Source: Candidatus Sumerlaeota bacterium (GTDB lineage: Bacteria > Sumerlaeota > Sumerlaeia > JADFCT01). From it: a DNA stretch of 11,544 nucleotides. A model generated the notes under the pieces. It searched no databases, was not told the origin of the DNA, and was given only the letters and a program-made list of their open reading frames with translations. This document shows positions 5,708 to 11,544 of the stretch, piece after piece. How positions within the stretch are numbered: position 1 is the stretch's first letter; each line of letters starts with the position of its first letter. The translations under genes and the position numbers were made by a program. The stretch is from the NCBI GenBank assembly GCA_017161665.1, contig JADFCT010000080.1, forward strand, positions 1-11,544, in the 5' to 3' direction.

Positions 5708-6604
5708 TCAGCCCTTCAGGGCCTCGGCGCCGCCGACAATCTCCAGAATTTCTTTGGTAATCGACGCTTGACGGGCCTTGTTGGCCTGAAGCGTCAGCGT
5801 ATCCACCAATTCGTCACAGTTTGTGGTCGCCCCATTCATGGCGATTCGCCGGGCGATGTGTTCCGTCGTCGCCGCCTCGAAGAGACAGGCATAGACTTTC
5901 AACCGCAGGAACTGGGGCATCAAGGTTTCGATCAGGCGCGCCGGACTTGGCTCCATGATATATTCCAGGCTCCCGGGTTCGACCTGCTCATCCTCCGGCA
6001 CGTCTGGCGCCTCCAGCAGTTCCTCCGGATCCAATGGCAGAAAGGACTCCAACGCCGGCTCATAGGCGATGGAGGAAATGTAACTATTGAAGACAAAAAG
6101 GATACGATCCACTTCGCCATTCAGATAACGCTGCGTTAATTGATCGGCGATCTTGTTGGACAACTCCACCGTCATCGATCCGCTCTGGCCCACGATCGAG
6201 TCGGCGATCTTGTAGCCCTGGCGTTTCGCAAAGTCCCGGACGCGACGCCCCATGGCGAAAACCTCAAACTGGTCAGGCCCACCGTTTTCATCAATATAAT
6301 GCTCAAGCGTCCGGAGGGCTAAAATATTATAGGCCCCACACAATCCGCGGTCGCTTGCCACCGCGACCAGCAGGGTCTTGCCCCCTTCGCGTTTGTCAAA
6401 GTAGGGTAAGTTCCCCACCGACGCATCGGCCGACATGTTTCGCACGATCTTTTGGATCGCCGCCGCATAGGGCAGCGCCGCCAACAGGGCGGTCTGCACA
6501 CGACGCAACTTGGCCGAGGCGATCATTTCCATCGTCCGGGTGATCTTCTTCGTATTGGCCACCGACCGAATGCGCCGGCGTAATATTTTCAGATTCTCAG
6601 GCAT
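5708..6604 (-). CDS. atpG: ATP synthase F1 gamma subunit
   Basis: Gamma is the rotating central shaft that links the c-ring to the catalytic alpha3beta3 head. The 298 residues show the two conserved terminal helices. At the N-terminus is LKILRRRIRSVANTKKITRTMEMIASAKLRRVQ (5-37), and at the C-terminus MNGATTNCDELVDTLTLQANKARQASITKEILEIVGGAEAL. Between them lies the Rossmann-like domain with LLVAVASDRGLCGAYN. An acidic stretch (DPEELLEAPDVPEDEQVEPG, around 191-210) marks a surface loop of variable length. The ATG at 6604 is preferred; a GTG directly upstream at 6607 would add one residue. AGGA lies about 7-8 nt before the ATG. The gene sits between atpA (39 nt) and atpD (39 nt). Confidence 0.97.
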   Translation of the reverse strand: MPENLKILRRRIRSVANTKKITRTMEMIASAKLRRVQTALLAALPYAAAIQKIVRNMSADASVGNLPYFDKREGGKTLLVAVASDRGLCGAYNILALRTLEHYIDENGGPDQFEVFAMGRRVRDFAKRQGYKIADSIVGQSGSMTVELSNKIADQLTQRYLNGEVDRILFVFNSYISSIAYEPALESFLPLDPEELLEAPDVPEDEQVEPGSLEYIMEPSPARLIETLMPQFLRLKVYACLFEAATTEHIARRIAMNGATTNCDELVDTLTLQANKARQASITKEILEIVGGAEALKG

Positions 6605-6643
6605 CACCCGATCCTGTTATAAAAAATCACCGCATGGACGGAC

Positions 6644-8242
6644 TTATTCCACGCCCACTTCGTCCACTTCTTCGGCTTCATCTTCTTCCAGCGGTTTTAA
6701 CTCCGGCATGGGACGCGGCTGGTCGCCTGACAGTTTTTTCTGGAACTGCTCAATGAACAAGCCGCAGGCCCGATACAACTCATCGGTCAGCTCTTTTGTC
6801 AGGTCTTTATGTTTTTCAATGCCGGCGCCGATCGCCCCGTGTTTCTTTTCAAGGAATTCATGAAACTCTTTTTCGAAGCGTTGAATCAATTCCACCGGGA
6901 TGTTGTCGAGGAATCCTTCATTCGCCGCATAGAGAATCGATACCTGTTTCCATAACGGCATGGGCACGTTCAGCCCCTGTTTCAGCGTTTCCACCAGCCG
7001 CTCGCCCCGCTTGAGTTGGCGCTGGGTGGCCTGATCCAGGTCCGATCCAAATTTGGCGAAGGCTTCGAGTTCACGGTATTGAGCCAGAGCCAGGCGCAAT
7101 TGGCCGCCGACCTTCTTCATGGCTTTGAACTGTGCCGCCGAGCCCACGCGCGACACCGACAGACCGGCATTGATGGCCGGACGGATGCCGGAGTTGAATA
7201 AATCGGGTTCCAGGTAGATCTGGCCGTCCGTGATGGAAATAACATTGGTCGGAATGTAGGCCGACACGTCGCCCGCCTGTGTTTCAATAACCGGCAGAGC
7301 CGTCAAGGATCCCCCGCCCAATTCGTCGGATAATTTAGCGGCCCGTTCCAGAAGTCGCGAATGGTTATAGAAAATGTCGCCCGGGTAGGCCTCGCGTCCC
7401 GGCGGGCGGCGCAACAGCAAAGACAACTGGCGATAGGCCGCGGCCTGTTTGCTCAGGTCGTCATAGAAACACACCGCGTGTTCACCCTTGTCCCGGAAAT
7501 ACTCACCCATGGAGCAACCGGTATAGGGCGCGATGAATTGAAGGGCCGCCGCCTGATCCGCCGAGGCGCACACGATAATCGTATGATCCATGGCGTTGTA
7601 TTTTTCAAGTTGCTCCACCAGACCGACCACGCTCGACATCTTCAGCCCGATGGCCACGTAGATGCATTTCACACCCGTTTTCTTTTGATTGATGATCGTG
7701 TCGAGAATCAGCGACGTTTTGCCAATCTGGCGGTCGCCGATGATCAACTCGCGTTGGCCGCGACCAATGGGGACCATGGCGTCAATGGCTTTGATGCCCG
7801 TCATGAGTGGCTCGTGAACCGGCTTGCGTGAGACGACGTTGGGCGCGGGATTTTCGACCGGGTTATGCGCTTCGGCCACGATGGGGCCTTTACCGTCAAT
7901 GGGTTGCCCCAGCGCGTCCACCACGCGACCCAGCAACGCCGGACCCACGGGAACCGAGGCAATCTTGCCCGTTCGCCGAACCGTGTCGCCTTCTTTGATG
8001 TGGCGATCCGATCCAAAAATCGCCGCGCCCACCGACGATTCCTCCAGGTTCAGGACCATGCCCATGGTCCCACCCGGAAATTCCAGCAGCTCGCCGGCCA
8101 TCGCTTCCGTCAGACCATACACCGTCGCGATCGAATCGCCAACCTTCAGGATCGTGCCGATTTTCTCCAGCGTAATTTCTCGCTCGTAGTCCTGGAGCTC
8201 TTTCTCCAGAATTTCCGTGATTTCATCTGCTCGCAGAGCCAT
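6644..8242 (-). CDS. atpA: ATP synthase F1 alpha subunit, with an acidic C-terminal tail
   Basis: Alpha is the non-catalytic nucleotide-binding partner of beta in the F1 head. The 532-residue protein has the family N-terminal region (ADEITEILEKELQDYE), the beta-barrel, Walker A GDRQIGKTS (169-177), the DDLSKQAAAYRQLSLLLRRPPGREAYPGD block (261-289), and the arginine finger R365 in LSVSRVGSAAQ. The usual IGQK is IGLK (198-201). The length exceeds the usual 500-515 residues because of a tail after about residue 505: proline-rich, then strongly acidic (PLEEDEAEEVDEVGVE). CGGAG lies about 8-9 nt before the ATG. It follows atpH at 52 nt and precedes atpG at 39 nt, as expected for the operon. The core is complete, and function as ATP synthase alpha is near certain; the role of the tail is unknown. 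Confidence 0.98.
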   Translation of the reverse strand: MALRADEITEILEKELQDYEREITLEKIGTILKVGDSIATVYGLTEAMAGELLEFPGGTMGMVLNLEESSVGAAIFGSDRHIKEGDTVRRTGKIASVPVGPALLGRVVDALGQPIDGKGPIVAEAHNPVENPAPNVVSRKPVHEPLMTGIKAIDAMVPIGRGQRELIIGDRQIGKTSLILDTIINQKKTGVKCIYVAIGLKMSSVVGLVEQLEKYNAMDHTIIVCASADQAAALQFIAPYTGCSMGEYFRDKGEHAVCFYDDLSKQAAAYRQLSLLLRRPPGREAYPGDIFYNHSRLLERAAKLSDELGGGSLTALPVIETQAGDVSAYIPTNVISITDGQIYLEPDLFNSGIRPAINAGLSVSRVGSAAQFKAMKKVGGQLRLALAQYRELEAFAKFGSDLDQATQRQLKRGERLVETLKQGLNVPMPLWKQVSILYAANEGFLDNIPVELIQRFEKEFHEFLEKKHGAIGAGIEKHKDLTKELTDELYRACGLFIEQFQKKLSGDQPRPMPELKPLEEDEAEEVDEVGVE

Positions 8243-8294
8243 TGATGCTACTCCGATTCACCGTGCTATTTATGAAAACCTATGCGACCGTTTT

Positions 8295-8879
8295 CTAGTT
8301 GTCTTCAATCTCCGGCGTCGGCAGGTCCAGGCGAATGGCGTGGAGCCGATCCCGTATTTCATTGAGCGATGTTTGCAGCGAACAGTCGATCAGATCATCA
8401 TCATACTGACAGACGAATCCGCCGATCAGCGTCGGATCGACTTTGAACCGCAATCGCAACCGGACGCCGGCATGGGCTTCCAGCGTGGCCTGCATTTTTT
8501 TTCGCTCGTCTTCACTCAATGCCGTCGCCGTACGGACCAGAGCCGGATGGATCTCATTCTTGTGATCCACGAGATCGGCAAACTCGCGCAACGCATGAAC
8601 CACATACAGAGAACGCCGTTTATCGATCATCAGGCACATCATATTCACGAGGAGTTTGTGAACCCGCCCGCTGAACATGTTTCGGATCAGCCGATGCTTT
8701 TCGTCATCGGGGATTTGTGGCCCCTCGATAAACGAACGGAGCCGTCGGTCCGTGTGCGTTTCAAGGTAGTCGGCCATCTCACGGGCCTCTTCGGCGATCT
8801 GATCCAGATCGCCCGCTTGCTCGGCCACGCGAAACAACGCCCGCGCATAATTGTCCTGCACCTCAATATCCAGTGGCAT
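8295..8879 (-). CDS. atpH: ATP synthase F1 delta subunit (OSCP-like)
   Basis: Delta caps the F1 head and holds the peripheral stalk (b dimer) against rotation. The 194 residues fit the family, slightly longer than the usual 175-185. The N-terminal helical domain begins with VQDNYARALFRVAEQAG (7-23). The C-terminal domain carries the conserved FKVDPTLIGGFVCQYDDDLIDCSLQTSLNEIRDRL near 145-179, the best family signature. There is no signal peptide or membrane segment. AGGGA lies about 10-11 nt before the ATG, so translation may be modest. It lies between atpF (57 nt) and atpA (52 nt), the standard order. Confidence 0.95.
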   Translation of the reverse strand: MPLDIEVQDNYARALFRVAEQAGDLDQIAEEAREMADYLETHTDRRLRSFIEGPQIPDDEKHRLIRNMFSGRVHKLLVNMMCLMIDKRRSLYVVHALREFADLVDHKNEIHPALVRTATALSEDERKKMQATLEAHAGVRLRLRFKVDPTLIGGFVCQYDDDLIDCSLQTSLNEIRDRLHAIRLDLPTPEIEDN

Positions 8880-8936
8880 AAAAGGACGTTCCCTGTTCCG
8901 TGCGTTCTGCGCCTTCCCTGAAAAAAAACGGCACGA

Positions 8937-9422
8937 CTAATTCCGCGCTTCCAGTTCTTCCAGACGTCGCGCCACAAATTCACGATGGCGCGTGTCGGTC
9001 AGTTCTTCCTGCAACAATCGTCCGGTGGCATCAATCGTCATATTAATGACCGATTCCTTGACCTGCTTCATGGCCTTGGCATATTCGATGTCGGCGACCT
9101 GCTCGGCATGAGCCCGAATCCCTCGGGCTTCTTCCTGAGCCTGAGTCGTGATATCATCCGCCATCTGACGGCCCTGGGCGATCATTTCCTGAACCTGTTT
9201 GCGCGCTTCTTCTTCGGCGTGACGCAGTCGCTCATCCAGGACGGCTTTCTCAGCGTCGATTTCCTGCTGTAACTTCGCCGCCTCGTCGAATTGCCCCCTG
9301 ATTTCCGTCCGTCGGTACTCAATGAATCGCGACACCGGTCCCCAGGCAAAGTACTTGAGGATGGAAAAGAAAATAAGAAAACTGATGGCCTGTGTGACCA
9401 CCAACGCCCAAAAGTGTCCCAT
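8937..9422 (-). CDS. atpF: ATP synthase Fo b subunit
   Basis: Subunit b forms the peripheral stalk, normally as a dimer, anchored in the membrane beside subunit a and bound at the top to delta. The 161 residues consist of one N-terminal membrane helix (about 4-26, ALVVTQAISFLIFFSILKYFAW) followed by PVSRFIEYRRTEIRGQF and a long charged alpha-helical stretch (about 35-160) rich in E, A, K, R and Q that fits the right-handed coiled coil of b. There is only one b gene in the operon, so a homodimer is expected rather than the b/b' heterodimer of phototrophs and some other bacteria. GAGGGAG lies 4 nt before the ATG. It is 93 nt downstream of atpE, the longest of the ordinary spacers. Confidence 0.96.
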   Translation of the reverse strand: MGHFWALVVTQAISFLIFFSILKYFAWGPVSRFIEYRRTEIRGQFDEAAKLQQEIDAEKAVLDERLRHAEEEARKQVQEMIAQGRQMADDITTQAQEEARGIRAHAEQVADIEYAKAMKQVKESVINMTIDATGRLLQEELTDTRHREFVARRLEELEARN

Positions 9423-9515
9423 GATGCTCCCTCACGTCATCACGGATGCCGCCGACTTGCGCCGCTGGCCCCCGTGTCTGCTCTCAAAGCGATTGTCTGG
9501 CCGGGGTTCACTGGC

Positions 9516-9803
9516 TTAGTTGCCGAAGAACGACAGCGTGGCGATGAACGGCGAAATCAACATATAGATCGCCAGCGCCTCGATGAACGCGCACCCGACG
9601 ATCATGGCGTTCATAATGGCGCCCGAGTTGTTTGGCTGCCGCGCCATGGCGTCCATGGCGCTTGATACTGCCTTGCTCAGTCCCCAAGCCGAGCCAATGG
9701 CCGCTATCGCCAAGGCGAACGGGTAGGCTATAGCCATCAACATTTCCGCATCCCAGACGGTGGCCGCGGCCTTGACTACTTCCTGCGTGGTTTCCGGATC
9801 CAT
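9516..9803 (-). CDS. atpE: ATP synthase Fo c subunit (proton-binding ring), with altered helix-1 motif
   Basis: Subunit c oligomerises into the membrane rotor that carries protons. The 95 residues give two membrane helices (about 22-50 and 62-90) joined by the polar loop ARQP (54-57). The ion-binding carboxylate is E75 in CAFIEALAIY. An N-terminal extension of about 18 residues (MDPETTQEVVKAAATVWD) precedes helix 1. Aligned by hand from ARQP to the Ilyobacter tartaricus c subunit, helix 1 reads A35-x-G37-x-A39-x-G41-x-S43 in place of the usual GxGxGxGxG, with W40 and K44 inside it. The Na+-ligand positions Gln and Ser are L42 and A76, so proton coupling is expected. An AGGGAGGAAG ribosome site about 6-7 nt before the ATG is the strongest in the window, fitting the need for many copies of c. 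Confidence 0.96.
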   Translation of the reverse strand: MDPETTQEVVKAAATVWDAEMLMAIAYPFALAIAAIGSAWGLSKAVSSAMDAMARQPNNSGAIMNAMIVGCAFIEALAIYMLISPFIATLSFFGN

Positions 9804-9865
9804 ACCAACTTCCTCCCTATTCGGATAAGTGTTTTCAATCTTTATTTGCGCTCACGCTGTTTGGT

Positions 9866-10819
9866 CTAATGACCGTGCTCGTGAGGAATGAACAATGTCA
9901 CATAAATCGTTGCCAGCAACGTAAACACCATGGCCTGAATCGTTCCGGCCATGAGGGCCAGAAAAAAGAACGGAAACTGCAAGGGGATGGGGACCGGTAT
10001 GTCTCCGATGAAGACCATCGATACACCGATTGTCGCGAAGACAAACAGCAGGATATCTTCACCCATAATGTTTCCGAAAAGACGCAGCGCCAGCGACACG
10101 GGTTTGACAAACTCGCCGACAATCTCCAGCATGAACAGCAGGGGGGCCAGCGCCCACCCCACCGCATTTTTAGGCGATCCCATCAAGTGATGAAAATAAC
10201 CCCAGAGGCCGTTCATCCGAATGGCATGGAACTGAACATAAAGAAACACACACAGGCCCAAGGCCAGTGTCGTCTGGAACATGGAGGTCGGCGCCTTGAA
10301 AAAGGGGATCAACCCCATCATGTTGTTCAGCCAGATAAACACAAACAGCGACCCCAGAAAGGGGAGATGCTTTCGCGCGTGCTTCTCTCCCATGACCGGA
10401 ACGATGAGCCCCATGACGGAATCGACCATGATTTCCAGCACATTCTGCATTTTTCCGGGAATCAGGCTCAGCTGCCGCGTGCCCTTCCAGGCGATCCATC
10501 CCATAAACACCGCCGCCAGGAGGGAGAAAAAAGTGGGCTCAATGAATTTCAGGGCATCGTTGACGGTGGGGTTGTCTTTGAAAAACATGCCCCGGATCAG
10601 CATGATGGCGTTGGGCACTTCGTGGATATGTTCGTCGTGCCCGGCGTCATGATCGCCTTCGTCGCCATGGGGAGCGGCGGCTCCCGCGGTCGTGTGGGCG
10701 GGGGCATTGGAATCGGACTGGAGGTATTCTTGCGTGTGGGGATCCGCAGGATCAATAAACTGAACCTCAGGATTGTCGCTCGGTTCCTGTGTGTTATGCG
10801 CTGTGTTTTCGCTCATCAT
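9866..10819 (-). CDS. atpB: ATP synthase Fo a subunit, with His/Asp-rich N-terminal extension
   Basis: Subunit a forms the two proton half-channels next to the c-ring. The 317-residue protein has several hydrophobic segments, at about 96-112, 129-145, 153-175, 180-200, 222-240, 250-272 and 278-312. The essential arginine is R246 in SLALRLFGNIMGEDIL, and Q295 in MAGTIQAMVFTLLATIY matches the conserved last-helix region. The first 68 or so residues are hydrophilic and unlike the family core. The stretch HGDEGDHDAGHDEHIH (51-66) holds five histidines and seven acidic residues. The extreme C-terminus is also histidine-rich (PHEHGH). Two adjacent ATGs (10819, 10816) are possible; GAGG abuts the first and is 3 nt from the second. 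The start lies inside the end of atpI (26-nt overlap), which suggests translational coupling. Confidence 0.96.
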   Translation of the reverse strand: MMSENTAHNTQEPSDNPEVQFIDPADPHTQEYLQSDSNAPAHTTAGAAAPHGDEGDHDAGHDEHIHEVPNAIMLIRGMFFKDNPTVNDALKFIEPTFFSLLAAVFMGWIAWKGTRQLSLIPGKMQNVLEIMVDSVMGLIVPVMGEKHARKHLPFLGSLFVFIWLNNMMGLIPFFKAPTSMFQTTLALGLCVFLYVQFHAIRMNGLWGYFHHLMGSPKNAVGWALAPLLFMLEIVGEFVKPVSLALRLFGNIMGEDILLFVFATIGVSMVFIGDIPVPIPLQFPFFFLALMAGTIQAMVFTLLATIYVTLFIPHEHGH

Positions 10820-11264
10820 CCTCAGCCTGGCTGCAAATGCCCTCCGGCGCCCGGGCCTCCCTCAAATCCATGGGATACTCTCGATTCCGCCCCAGCGCCT
10901 GAAGGACCAAAACGGCGTAAGGCAAGTGAAAGCCAACCAAAAACGAGAAGAGTGTAGGACGGACATAATTGAAATACAACAGGAGAATTGCGATCAGCAA
11001 AAATACCCCACCCCCGTATAGGGCGCCCAACACAAATCGCTTCTTGATCCCCATAAGTATCAATGTCTTGGATAAGAAGAATAAATTACAGATATTCCAC
11101 GAAGAAAAGAACATAAAGTCGATTCCGGCCATCCATCCGAGCCATATCCAGATGATCGGAAACAGAAAAGCAACCAAGATGGCTGTCTTGAAGAGGGCCC
11201 GATTCATCACGGAGGCCGACAGGGGGAGTTCTGCTTTCGGCGCGCTATTTCGTTTGTTCGTCAT
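10794..11264 (-). CDS. atpI: ATP synthase subunit I (AtpI-like membrane protein)
   Basis: AtpI proteins are small four-helix membrane proteins at the head of atp operons; family members have been linked to c-ring assembly or Mg2+ handling. The 156 residues show four hydrophobic segments at about 23-44, 47-71, 78-98 and 103-124, ending with GFHLPYAVLVLQALGR. A polar tail follows. An in-frame open frame continues upstream to 11480, but that part is out of phase with the real atpZ gene and has no family character. The ATG at 11264 overlaps the atpZ stop as ATGA and has a strong AGGAGG about 7 nt before it, so it is chosen. The gene ends 26 nt inside atpB. Sequence conservation in this family is low, so the call rests on topology, size and position. 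Confidence 0.85.
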   Translation of the reverse strand: MTNKRNSAPKAELPLSASVMNRALFKTAILVAFLFPIIWIWLGWMAGIDFMFFSSWNICNLFFLSKTLILMGIKKRFVLGALYGGGVFLLIAILLLYFNYVRPTLFSFLVGFHLPYAVLVLQALGRNREYPMDLREARAPEGICSQAEDDERKHSA

Positions 11265-11500
11265 CGTTTTTCCTCCTGGATGGATTTGATCATTTGCCAG
11301 ACTTGCCGGATGCTCGATCCGATTCCCAGAATCAATCCCACGAATCGGGCGGGGTTTTCGTATCCCAACGGGCGGCCGATCAGCCCCCCCAGATACCAAC
11401 CCACCAGCGGACCGGCCACCATCAGCATGGGAATGACAGAGGCCATGGCCGCCATGCGCGCATACCGCGGATCGAGCCAAGGGTTACCGGGACCGAGCAT
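11261..11500 (-). CDS. atpZ: AtpZ / AtpI-family small membrane protein at the head of the atp operon
   Basis: This 79-residue protein has two membrane helices: about 17-41 (ASVIPMLMVAGPLVGWYLGGLIG) and about 51-66 (ARFVGLILGIGSSIRQ). The glycine-rich VAGPLVGWYLGGLIGRPLG followed by GLILGIGSSIRQVWQMIKSI matches the small AtpZ-type family (putative F0F1 accessory subunit) usually placed just before atpI. AtpZ and AtpI have been proposed to act together in Mg2+ or Ca2+ transport or in assembly of the enzyme. GGGAGAAGG lies about 6-7 nt before the ATG. The stop overlaps the atpI start (ATGA), so the two are translationally coupled. Only 44 nt of the upstream region are in the window, so the operon promoter cannot be judged. 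Confidence 0.85.
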   Translation of the reverse strand: MLGPGNPWLDPRYARMAAMASVIPMLMVAGPLVGWYLGGLIGRPLGYENPARFVGLILGIGSSIRQVWQMIKSIQEEKR

Positions 11501-11544
11501 GATGGGCCTTCTCCCGATTTCGGGGACATCAATTTCAAAAAAAA
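11501..11544 (-). other. Partial leader upstream of atpZ
   Basis: These 44 nt hold the atpZ ribosome site (GGGAGAAGG) and, at the window edge, a T8 tract in the sense of the operon. No promoter can be assigned. The sequence is cut by the window end, so an upstream atp gene or the main promoter may lie just outside. Confidence 0.4.

Noticed and set aside
9516..9803. Na+-coupled ATP synthase
   Set aside because: The Gln and Ser ligand positions of Na+-type c subunits are Leu42 and Ala76 here; only the Glu is kept, which fits proton coupling.
9869..10957. Plus-strand open frame of 362 codons opposite atpB
   Set aside because: It is an antisense shadow of atpB and atpI: rich in H, Q, R, D and G, no domain, no ribosome site, and the minus-strand genes are certain.
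11265..11480. N-terminal extension of atpI from a start at 11480
   Set aside because: It overlaps atpZ almost fully in another frame and has no family similarity; the ATG at 11264 has AGGAGG and an ATGA overlap.

Overview
The window is dominated by one long minus-strand transcription unit encoding a complete bacterial F-type (F1Fo) ATP synthase. A short plus-strand queuosine-pathway pair converges on it from the left edge. Base composition is moderately GC-rich, and most genes have recognisable Shine-Dalgarno sequences and tight spacing. Nothing in the conserved cores looks phage-like or plasmid-like. The single atpF (no b/b' pair), the order atpZ-atpI-atpB-E-F-H-A-G-D-C and the flavoredoxin-type reductase fit a Gram-negative, probably anaerobic or facultative bacterium. 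I cannot place it in a phylum from the sequence alone.

Layout, left to right. Positions 1-192 (+) hold the 3' end of queC, with its four-cysteine zinc site. Positions 195-905 (+) hold a QueD-family protein that is a tandem fusion of two 6-carboxytetrahydropterin-synthase-like domains. Its stop codon directly abuts the stop codon of the convergent minus-strand gene. Reading the minus strand in its own direction from the right edge: atpZ (11500-11261), atpI (11264-10794), atpB (10819-9866), atpE (9803-9516), atpF (9422-8937), atpH (8879-8295), atpA (8242-6644), atpG (6604-5708), atpD (5668-4247), a 468-nt non-coding gap, atpC (3778-3488), an ABC-F/Uup-type ATPase (3442-1523) and a flavin-reductase-domain protein (1502 or 1526-906).

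How the parts work together: AtpZ and AtpI are assembly or accessory membrane proteins. Subunits a, c and b form the Fo proton channel, ring and stator, delta joins the stator to F1, and alpha, beta, gamma and epsilon form F1. Uup and the flavin reductase follow at short distances, so they may be read through from the atp unit. queC and queD are consecutive genes for the early steps of 7-deazaguanine (queuosine) synthesis.

I found no new multi-gene system; the core of the window is housekeeping. The parts worth a second look are: a repeat- and hairpin-rich 468-nt insertion splitting atpD from atpC, with a U11 tract in the sense of the transcript; an epsilon subunit without its C-terminal regulatory domain; a c subunit whose helix-1 glycine motif is heavily substituted and contains a tryptophan; a histidine/aspartate-rich N-terminal extension on subunit a; an acidic tail on alpha; and the double-domain QueD, whose two halves have lost different active-site elements.
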